DNA from: Alistipes sp.
GTDB taxonomy: Bacteria; Bacteroidota; Bacteroidia; Bacteroidales; Rikenellaceae
Reading direction: 5' to 3'
DNA: 13,173 nucleotides
Assembly: GCA_031285485.1 (NCBI GenBank)
Contig: JAITWC010000182.1
Coordinates: 1-13,173 of the forward strand
How positions within the stretch are numbered: the stretch's first letter is position 1; the number at the start of each line of letters is the position of its first letter. Below, piece by piece: positions 1 through 6,503 of the stretch. The position numbers were made by a program, and so were the translations under genes. The notes under the pieces were generated by a model that did no database searches, was not told the origin of the DNA, and was given only the letters and a program-made list of their open reading frames with translations.

Positions 1-118
1 CAGATTTTTTTTCACCGGCGCCGGCGTTTTGCCCCCGTTTTTCATTTTTTTTACCGGAACAAATTCCTATCTTCGCATCGTGGCCGCCGCCGAAGCAACC
101 AAAACGGGCGGCGCGGCG
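1..118. other. Non-coding lead-in to the palindrome array
   Basis: I see no convincing gene here. The stretch holds a small GC palindrome (15-26) followed by TTTT, two long T runs (around 36-52) and a promoter-like box at 68-75. An open frame can be drawn from a TTG at 29 into the downstream array, but its start has no initiation signal and its N-terminus is low-complexity. Confidence 0.5.
68..75 (+). promoter_or_regulatory. Possible Bacteroidetes -7 box upstream of the array
   Basis: TATCTTCG matches the Bacteroidetes -7 consensus TAnnTTTG at all but one position. A convincing TTTG at the expected -33 distance is missing (the area is T-rich). If it is used, transcription would begin near 80 and the whole palindrome array would form a roughly 310-nt leader of the gene at 391. 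The same C-variant box (TAATTTCG) appears in front of pyrH in this window, which gives mild support. Confidence 0.35.
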
Positions 119-348
119 GTTGCTCCAAAAGGAGCAACAGCAAAAACGGTCGATTCGGTGCCTGCTCCACAAGGAGCAACAGCAAAACCGGGCGAAAAAC
201 CTCTTGCTCCAAAAGGAGCAACAACGAAAACGGTCGATTCGGTACCTGCTCCCAAAGGAGCAACAGCAAAACCGGGCGATTTGGTACCTGCTCCAAAAGG
301 AGCAACCACGAAAACCAACGAAAAACCTGTTGCTCCCGAAAGAGCAAC
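119..348. repeat. Array of six 42-bp units, each with a palindrome
   Basis: Six copies of the palindrome TGCTCC-N4-GGAGCA are centred at about 128, 170, 212, 254, 296 and 338, exactly 42 bp apart. The first is the longest: GTTGCTCC/GGAGCAAC arms around AAAA (119-138). The first five keep both six-base arms intact and vary only in the loop (AAAA, ACAA, AAAA, CAAA, AAAA). The sixth has a one-base change in the right arm. The 24-base spacers fall into two alternating similar types, with the fifth a mosaic of both, so the array grew by duplication of one- and two-unit blocks. Five units carry AAGGAG in the right arm. The period is a multiple of three, so several frames on both strands stay open. 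The role is unknown; as RNA it would form a row of hairpins. Confidence 0.9.
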
Positions 349-381
349 AACTAATAACTAATAATTCATAACTCATAACTT
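349..381. repeat. A+T-rich short degenerate tandem repeat before the DUF6261 gene
   Basis: The bases just before the start codon are almost purely A/T and consist of degenerate copies of ATAACT/ATAATTC. This is a sharp drop in GC between the GC-rich gene and the array. Unstructured A-rich sequence before the start codon is the usual initiation context in Bacteroidetes, so it probably keeps the start of the gene at 391 accessible next to the hairpin array. Confidence 0.5.
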
Positions 382-390
382 AAAAAAGCC

Positions 391-1182
391 ATGAAAATAA
401 TCCGTTTACACCTGCCGACCCTCCGCAACGACGAGTTTTTCCAGTTCATGACCCGCGTACACGACCTGGTGAGGGCCGCCACGCCCGGCGCGCTCCGCGT
501 CGAGGCGCTGTGGGCACGGTTCGTGCCCCTCTTCGCCGACCTCGACGAGGCGCTCAAGAAGATCTCCAAGAGCGCCCGCACCGCCGAGATCGCCGCCGCC
601 GACCACACGCGCGACACGGTGTTCCGCGGACTGGCCAACGCGGTCAAATCGGCCCGCGACCACTACAATCCGGCTGTCCACGCCGCCGCCGTGAGGGTCG
701 GCATCGTGTTCGACACCTACGGAAACGTCGCGAAGAAGGCCGACGACGAAGAAACGAGCGCGATACACAACCTGCTCGTCGAGTTGACCGTCAAACACAT
801 CGCCGACTGCGAGACGCTCGCCATCACGGGGTGGATCGGCGAGCTCGACAGGTGCAACGTGGCGGTCGAGAGGCTGATGCGCGAGCGTTTCGAGGAGACG
901 ACGGAGCGCACGGGCCTCGTGATGCGCGATGTGAGGCTGGCGATCGGCGATGTGTGGTACGAGCTGGCCGACCGCGTCGACGCGCTCCAGATCGTGGAGG
1001 GCGGCGCGGAGGATTCGCCCTGGGCGGCGTTCATCGCCGAGATCAACGCCATCGTCGAGCGCACCGAACACATCGTGGCCGCCCGGCGCGGACGAGCCGA
1101 AGCCAAAAAAGAGCACGAAGCCGGGGAAGCCGCCGCCGTCGCCGACGCAATGGCCGACCTCGCGGCACAAACACAAAACTAA
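391..1182 (+). CDS. DUF6261-type helical protein of unknown function
   Basis: The 263-residue product has no signal peptide, membrane segment or enzyme motif that I can recognise. The sequence is rich in Glu, Arg, Ala and Asp with regular hydrophobic spacing, which points to a mostly helical, probably coiled-coil or helical-bundle cytoplasmic protein. The N-terminus (KIIRLHLPTLRNDEFFQF) and overall length fit the Bacteroidetes-restricted DUF6261 family; I make this match from memory. The C-terminus (about 225-263) is a charged, Ala/Glu-rich tail. The ATG at 391 follows an A-rich leader and is the natural start. The gene lies immediately behind the 42-bp palindrome array, which would be its 5' leader if the box at 68 is the promoter. 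A 13-bp gap separates it from the esterase gene downstream, so read-through is possible. Function is unknown; an interaction with the array DNA or RNA is only a hypothesis. Confidence 0.75.
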   Translation: MKIIRLHLPTLRNDEFFQFMTRVHDLVRAATPGALRVEALWARFVPLFADLDEALKKISKSARTAEIAAADHTRDTVFRGLANAVKSARDHYNPAVHAAAVRVGIVFDTYGNVAKKADDEETSAIHNLLVELTVKHIADCETLAITGWIGELDRCNVAVERLMRERFEETTERTGLVMRDVRLAIGDVWYELADRVDALQIVEGGAEDSPWAAFIAEINAIVERTEHIVAARRGRAEAKKEHEAGEAAAVADAMADLAAQTQN

Positions 1183-1195
1183 TCAGCATATCGCC

Positions 1196-2083
1196 ATGAA
1201 AACCATCTCCCTGATCAACCGCGGCCTGCTGCCGGCCGCCCTCGTACTCCTGGCGGCCGCCGGGTGCCGCGACGCCGGACAGCGCGCGCGGCAGACCGAA
1301 CCGCCGGCGACCGAACAGGCCGCCCTGAAAACCATCCGCGTGACCGACGACGTGCCCTACCGCGAGGGCGACAGCCGCTCGTGGGTGCTCGACCTTGCCG
1401 AGCCCGAGAATTTCGGCCCCGAGACACGCCCGGTGATAGTGCTGATCCACGGCGGCGGCTGGCGGATGGGCTCGAAGCAGGAGCGGGTCTTCCGTTCGAT
1501 GCTGCTGCACTACGCCAACCTGGGCTACGTCGCCGTGTCGCTCGACTACCGGCTGGACGGCGAGGCACCGTTCCCGGCCTGCATAGCCGACGTGAAGTGC
1601 GCCGTGAGGTGGATCAAGGCCAACGCCGCCCGCCTGCGGATCGATCCCGACAGGATCGGGGCCTACGGCCACTCGGCGGGCGGACATCTCGCGGTGATGC
1701 TCGCCGTGTCGGCCGACAATCCCGAGCTGGAGGGCGACGGGCCGTGGAGGGAGCACTCAAGCGCCATCGCGTGCGCCGTCGGAGGCGCCGCCTCCACCCA
1801 GCGTCACCAGCCGAAACGCTTCTGGGAGCCGCGCTACGCCCACTGCTGGCCCATACACTACCTCTCGGCCGACCGTCCGCCGCTGCTCTTCCTCCAGGGC
1901 GAGGCCGACCAGACCGTCGATCCCGCCATCGTGAAGGATTACGTGGCGAAGGCGAAGGCCGCGGGGGCCGACGTGGAGTACATTGGCGTGCCCGACCTCG
2001 GCCACGACGTGTCGTACACCCTCGCGCTGGATATCACGCAGCCCGCGATGGACGAATTTTTTGCCGAACACCTCCAAAAATAG
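1196..2083 (+). CDS. Lipoprotein alpha/beta-hydrolase esterase (BD-FAE-like)
   Basis: The product is a 295-residue serine esterase exported as a lipoprotein. A signal sequence ends in the lipobox LAAAGC with Cys24 as the lipidated residue. An HGGG oxyanion-hole motif lies at 85-88, the nucleophile motif GHSAG at 158-162 (Ser160), a likely acid at Asp238 or Asp242 (GEADQTVDP) and the catalytic His270 (LGHD). This layout fits the acetyl/feruloyl esterases of the BD-FAE type found in Bacteroidetes polysaccharide loci, which remove acetyl or hydroxycinnamoyl groups from plant xylans. The ATG at 1196 was chosen because the signal peptide begins there; the frame is open further upstream, but that region overlaps the DUF6261 gene. 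The next gene starts 9 bp after the stop, consistent with one operon. The exact substrate cannot be read from the sequence. Confidence 0.88.
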   Translation: MKTISLINRGLLPAALVLLAAAGCRDAGQRARQTEPPATEQAALKTIRVTDDVPYREGDSRSWVLDLAEPENFGPETRPVIVLIHGGGWRMGSKQERVFRSMLLHYANLGYVAVSLDYRLDGEAPFPACIADVKCAVRWIKANAARLRIDPDRIGAYGHSAGGHLAVMLAVSADNPELEGDGPWREHSSAIACAVGGAASTQRHQPKRFWEPRYAHCWPIHYLSADRPPLLFLQGEADQTVDPAIVKDYVAKAKAAGADVEYIGVPDLGHDVSYTLALDITQPAMDEFFAEHLQK

Positions 2084-2092
2084 GGCCGGGCC

Positions 2093-5080
2093 ATGAAACT
2101 TTCGAGACTGATACCGGCGGCGGCTGTCGCACTGCTCATTTCCGCCTCCGCGGCCGCGGCGCCGCAGGGCGGGCCCGACCCCGATTTTCACATCTACCTC
2201 GCCATCGGCCAGTCCAACATGGCGGGCGGAGCGCGTCCCGCGGAGCAGGGCGGCGCGGCGGCCGATTCCCGCTACCGGGTGATGGCCACGGCCGACTCTC
2301 CCCGCTCCGGGGCCACGCCGGGCCGGTGGTACAACGGCCGCGAGGAGGGCAACCTCGGATTGGCGGACTTCTTCGGCCACACGATGGCGGCCAACCTCCC
2401 GGCGAACGTTAGCGTGGGGGTGATAAACGTCTCGGTGGCGGGGGCGAAGATCGAACTGTGGGGAAAAGAGACCTACAAGGAGTATCTGGCCGGCGAACGC
2501 GACTGGCTGATAGACATAGCGGCGGGTTTCGGTTCCAATCCGTACGGCCGGCTGGTCGACATGGCCCGCGTCGCACAGAAAGACGGGGTGATAAAGGGCC
2601 TGATCGTGCATCAGGGCGAGTCGAACTCCACCGATCCCGAGTGGCCACGGAAAGTGAAGGGAATTTACGACGGTCTCGTGGCCGACCTCGGGCTCGACCC
2701 GGCGGAGTTCCACCTGCTGGCCGGCGAACTCAAAAGCGCCGAAGAGGGCGGCGTCTGCGCGTCGTTCAACAGCGAGATCCTTCTCCATCTGCCCTCCGTG
2801 GTGCCCGGCGCCCGCGTGGTTTCGTCGGCGGGGTGCAAGGGGGTATCCGACCCGTTCCACTTCAACCTCGAAGGGTTCCGCGAGTTCGGTAAACGCTACG
2901 CCGCGGAGATGCTCGGCGCCCAGGGCCTGCCCTTCCACCGGATCGAGCTGCGGCCCGCGAGCCTCGGTATCGAGATCAGCCCCGTGCTCAACGGCATTTT
3001 CTACGAGGATATCAATCAGGCCAACGACGGCGGCATCAGCGCACAGCTGATTCAGAACAACTCGTTCCAGATGTACAACGTGCCCGGCGCGCCCGATAAG
3101 GAATTCTCGACGTCGCCCGACCGGATCTTCGGCTGGACTACGGTCAGCCGCGGCGGTGCGCGCGGAACGGCCACCGCGGTGGATGACCGTCCGCTGGTGC
3201 GCCACAAACCCTACTACGACTTCGACCCGGCGGATGAATACGACGACGGTCTGAAATATAAGCAATACAGCGTGAGGATCGACATCGCCGATCCCGGCGA
3301 CGGTTTCGGACTCGCGGCCAACGGTTTCGGCATCGCGCCCTACGGCCCCGAGCGCGAAGGCTTTTATTATTCCGTCGACACCCGGGTTCCCTCCATCGCG
3401 GTCGAGGCCGGGGTGGATTACGACCTCGGGCTGTGGCTTCAGGGCACGCGCTACCGGGGCGCGGTGCGGGTGTGGTTGGAGGACGCTTCGGGCGCACAGA
3501 ACTCCGACGTGCTTACGTTCGGAAAACTTCCCCGCCGCTGGACCAAATTCACCGGCCGCCTCACCGCCCGTCGCAGCGTAGACAGCCGTCTGGTGGTGGC
3601 GGGAGACGCCGCGGGAACGTTCCACCTCGATTTCGTGACCCTCGTCCCCGAACCCTCGCGCCTGTGGCGGGGCGGGGCGGCGGGCGCGCTGCGGGCCGAC
3701 ATGCTCGAAGCGCTGGACGATCTCAACCCCGGCTTCATGCGTTTCCCCGGCGGTTGCGCCTCCGAGGGGCCTAACTACTGGGGACAGGTGTTCTGGAAAA
3801 ACACCATCGGTCCCCTTGAGGAGCGCATCGGCGTGCGTAACCACTGGGGCTACTGGACGTCGCAACACATCGGGTTCTTCGAATACCTCTGCATGGCCGA
3901 GGCGCTGGGGGCGAAACCGCTGCCGGTACTCAACAATGGTGTCACGTGCCAGTTCGCCGGCCACGCATACATCGCACCGCTCGACACCGAGGCCGACAGG
4001 AAACGTTTCCACGACATCTACGTCCGGGACGCCCTCGACTTCATAGAGTTCTGCAACGGCGGCGTCGACACCGAGTGGGGAGCCATCCGCGCCGCCCACG
4101 GCCACCCGGAACCTTTCGATCTTGAGTATCTGGCCATAGGCAACGAGAATCAGGGAGAGGAGTTCTGGGAAAGGCTCGACATAATTTGCCGCGCCGTGAA
4201 CGAACGCTATCCCGAGATAAAGATGATAACAACCTCGGGGGCACGCGCCGCCGGGAGTGAGTTAGACACAAACTACGCAATCATCGATGCCAAGTATCCC
4301 GACACAATTGTCGACGAACATTACTACCAGAACGACGAGTGGTTCCTGACCCACACCCACCGCTACGACGCCGATCAGGTGAGGGGCGGCGAGGGCCACA
4401 CTTACGACCGCGCACGGCCCACCCGCGTGTTCGTGGGCGAATTCGCCAACAGCCGCACCAACAACGCTTTCGCCTCGACCCTCGCCGAAGCGGCATTCTT
4501 CACGGGTCTCGAACGCAACTCCGACATGGTAGTGATGGCCGCCTACGCGCCGCTGTTCGCAAAAAAGGGGTTCAACAAGTGGAACTCCAACCTCGTGTGG
4601 TTCGACAACCGCGGCGTGTGGCGCACGACCAACTACTTCTACATGTCGATGTTCGCCAACAACACCGGCGACCGCGCCTTCGAGACCTCGGACTTCGCGG
4701 CGGGCGCCCCCGGCACACCCCGCAACCCCGGCGCACCGACGGCCGACTCGCTGGTCTACACCTCGGCCACGATCGACACCAGCGACGGCACACTCTACGT
4801 GAAAGCCGTGAACGCCGAGGCGCGCGACAAGATCACCGAGGTGACGATCGACGGCGGCGGCCGCTACCGGGCGACGCTTGAGCACCTTTCGTCGGACGAT
4901 ACCACCGTCCGCAATCAGGGCAGCCAGAACTACTACGCCGGTTCGCCCGAATCGCCCGAGGTGAGTTACGACGAGCCGATAGTGCCCCGTACTACGGATA
5001 TCGGCGTTGTGTCGGGCCGGTTCAACGTCACCCTGCCGCTCAACTCGGTCAACGTCATTAAACTCGAACCCGTAAGATGA
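2093..5080 (+). CDS. CE6/SASA acetylesterase fused to GH51 alpha-L-arabinofuranosidase
   Basis: This 995-residue exported protein carries two enzymes in one chain. A signal peptide (about 1-23) is followed by a SASA/CE6 acetylesterase domain (about 30-280) with nucleophile motif GQSNMAG (Ser41), HQGESN at 173-178 and a C-terminal SDPFHFN block (His256). From about 282 a GH51 arabinofuranosidase begins: GIFYEDIN at 301-308, a beta-rich carbohydrate-binding-like insert at about 370-520, the acid/base motif GNEN (Glu685), DEHYY at 741-745, the nucleophile motif VGEFA (Glu783) and a C-terminal beta-sandwich. The expected reactions are removal of O-acetyl groups and of alpha-L-arabinofuranosyl side chains. 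There is no stop or frameshift at the junction, and each half looks complete with its catalytic residues. The gene follows the esterase gene by 9 bp and its stop overlaps the next start (ATGA), which indicates translational coupling. Confidence 0.92.
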   Translation: MKLSRLIPAAAVALLISASAAAAPQGGPDPDFHIYLAIGQSNMAGGARPAEQGGAAADSRYRVMATADSPRSGATPGRWYNGREEGNLGLADFFGHTMAANLPANVSVGVINVSVAGAKIELWGKETYKEYLAGERDWLIDIAAGFGSNPYGRLVDMARVAQKDGVIKGLIVHQGESNSTDPEWPRKVKGIYDGLVADLGLDPAEFHLLAGELKSAEEGGVCASFNSEILLHLPSVVPGARVVSSAGCKGVSDPFHFNLEGFREFGKRYAAEMLGAQGLPFHRIELRPASLGIEISPVLNGIFYEDINQANDGGISAQLIQNNSFQMYNVPGAPDKEFSTSPDRIFGWTTVSRGGARGTATAVDDRPLVRHKPYYDFDPADEYDDGLKYKQYSVRIDIADPGDGFGLAANGFGIAPYGPEREGFYYSVDTRVPSIAVEAGVDYDLGLWLQGTRYRGAVRVWLEDASGAQNSDVLTFGKLPRRWTKFTGRLTARRSVDSRLVVAGDAAGTFHLDFVTLVPEPSRLWRGGAAGALRADMLEALDDLNPGFMRFPGGCASEGPNYWGQVFWKNTIGPLEERIGVRNHWGYWTSQHIGFFEYLCMAEALGAKPLPVLNNGVTCQFAGHAYIAPLDTEADRKRFHDIYVRDALDFIEFCNGGVDTEWGAIRAAHGHPEPFDLEYLAIGNENQGEEFWERLDIICRAVNERYPEIKMITTSGARAAGSELDTNYAIIDAKYPDTIVDEHYYQNDEWFLTHTHRYDADQVRGGEGHTYDRARPTRVFVGEFANSRTNNAFASTLAEAAFFTGLERNSDMVVMAAYAPLFAKKGFNKWNSNLVWFDNRGVWRTTNYFYMSMFANNTGDRAFETSDFAAGAPGTPRNPGAPTADSLVYTSATIDTSDGTLYVKAVNAEARDKITEVTIDGGGRYRATLEHLSSDDTTVRNQGSQNYYAGSPESPEVSYDEPIVPRTTDIGVVSGRFNVTLPLNSVNVIKLEPVR

Positions 5081-6468
5081 TGAAGAAACTTTTTTTTCTT
5101 GCCGCCGCTGCGATCGTTGCGTTGTGCGCGGTACGGGCGCAAAACCCGATAATCCGCACGATGTACACCGCCGACCCGGCGCCGCTCGTCCATCGCGACA
5201 CGCTGTTCGTGTTCGTGGGCCACGATGAGGACGACGCACCGGCCCGCACTTTCCTGATGCGCGAGTACCGCCTCTTCTCCACCGTCGACATGGTGAACTG
5301 GACAGACCACGGAGCCGCCCTGCGCACCGGCGAGATAGACTGGTCGGTGGGCGACGCCAGCGCTGCGCAGGTTATCGAACGCAACGGCAAATTTTACTAC
5401 TACGTCTCCACGCAGAACAACACTCCCGGAGCGGGAGGGGTCTCGGTGGGAGTGCTGGTGGCCGACAACATCCGCGGGCCATATCGCGATCCGCTCGGCC
5501 GGGCGCTGGTGACGAACCAGATGACCCCGCAGGCCCGCCACAGTTGGGACGACCTCGACCCCACCGTCTTCATCGACGACGACGGGCATGCGTATCTCTT
5601 TTGGGGCAACAACGCCTGCTATTGGGTGCGGCTGGGCGAGGACATGATCTCGCTCGACGGCCCGATCCACGCGCTCGACGTTAGGGACGAGTCGATCTTC
5701 GGCCCCGACTTCGAGGAGGCGCCGTGGGTCTACAAGCGCGGCGGGACGTACTACATGATCTACGCCTCGGGTCTTCCCGAGTCGATCCACTACGCCACCG
5801 CACCGGAACCCGACGGGCCGTGGAAATACCGGGGCGTGGTGATGCCGCGTCAGGGCGGCATAGGCACCAACCACCCCGGTGTGGTGGACTACCGGGGACG
5901 TTCATATTTCTTTTACCACAACGACTTCCTGCCCGGCGGCCACGATCACCGGCGGTCGGTGGCCGTCGAGGAGTTTGCCTACAACCCCGACGGCACGATA
6001 CCGCTGATGACCATGACCGAAGGTGTCGCTCGCAGCATCGCCCCGCTCGATCCCTATCGCCGCGTCGAGGCCGAGACGATGGCCCTGTCGCAGGGGGTTA
6101 AGACGGCGGGAGGCTACGGCGTCGATCGCGGTGGGAACTGTGTGCGAGAGGAAGTCTGCGTCACCTCGATCCACGACGGCGACTACATCAGGGTGCGGGA
6201 GGTAGATTTCGGTGCGGAAGGCGCCTCCACTTTCACCGCCCGCACATCGAGCCGCTGGTTCGGCGGCGAGATCGAACTGAGGCTCGACACCACGGATGGC
6301 CCCGTGATCGGCACCCTGCGCGCACCATACACCCGCGAGTGGGAAAACTGGAGCATCGACTCCGCCCCAGTGACCGGCGCGACGGGAGTCCACGACCTCT
6401 ACTTCGTGTTCCGGGGCGGCGCTCCCCACGAGCTGTTACGTTTCGACCACTGGTCTTTCTCCGAATAA
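5077..6468 (+). CDS. Secreted GH43 glycosidase with C-terminal CBM6-like domain
   Basis: The 463-residue product starts with a type I signal peptide (cleavage likely after Ala21, VRA-QNP). The five-bladed beta-propeller of GH43 spans about 24-320, with the three expected acids visible: Asp33 (YTADPAP, general base), Asp161 (DDLDPTVF, pKa modulator) and Glu214 (FEEAPW, general acid). Residues 327-463 (RVEAETMA... through DHWSF) form a CBM6-like beta-sandwich. Family members with this layout are alpha-L-arabinofuranosidases or beta-xylosidases acting on arabinoxylan or related side chains; the subfamily cannot be settled by eye. Two ATGs stand at 5077 and 5080, and the first overlaps the TGA of the upstream gene. 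The neighbouring GH51 and esterases make arabinose removal from an acetylated polymer the most likely task. Confidence 0.9.
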   Translation: MMKKLFFLAAAAIVALCAVRAQNPIIRTMYTADPAPLVHRDTLFVFVGHDEDDAPARTFLMREYRLFSTVDMVNWTDHGAALRTGEIDWSVGDASAAQVIERNGKFYYYVSTQNNTPGAGGVSVGVLVADNIRGPYRDPLGRALVTNQMTPQARHSWDDLDPTVFIDDDGHAYLFWGNNACYWVRLGEDMISLDGPIHALDVRDESIFGPDFEEAPWVYKRGGTYYMIYASGLPESIHYATAPEPDGPWKYRGVVMPRQGGIGTNHPGVVDYRGRSYFFYHNDFLPGGHDHRRSVAVEEFAYNPDGTIPLMTMTEGVARSIAPLDPYRRVEAETMALSQGVKTAGGYGVDRGGNCVREEVCVTSIHDGDYIRVREVDFGAEGASTFTARTSSRWFGGEIELRLDTTDGPVIGTLRAPYTREWENWSIDSAPVTGATGVHDLYFVFRGGAPHELLRFDHWSFSE

Positions 6469-6503
6469 TAAGCGTTGCAAACCCTAAAAATAACCCCTTA
6501 AAC

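Noticed and set aside
15..30. Terminator of an upstream gene (CCGGCGCCGGCG then TTTT)
   Set aside because: The palindrome has no loop and can only form a very short hairpin; the upstream gene is not in the window to support it.
119..348. CRISPR-like reading of the 42-bp array
   Set aside because: The 24-base spacers are similar to one another and fall into two types, the repeat is only a short palindrome, and no cas gene is nearby.
950..1195. N-terminal extension of the esterase to 950
   Set aside because: It would overlap the DUF6261 gene by more than 200 bases and put 82 residues in front of a clear lipoprotein signal peptide.
510..1199. Plus-strand frame rich in Arg overlapping the DUF6261 gene
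   Set aside because: An Arg/Gly/His-rich translation is typical of an out-of-frame reading of GC-rich coding sequence.
1757..4105. 782-codon open frame on the minus strand
   Set aside because: It is the antisense shadow of the CE6-GH51 gene and the esterase end. It lacks any recognisable domain, while the plus frame carries complete catalytic motifs; GC-rich codon use leaves antisense frames open.
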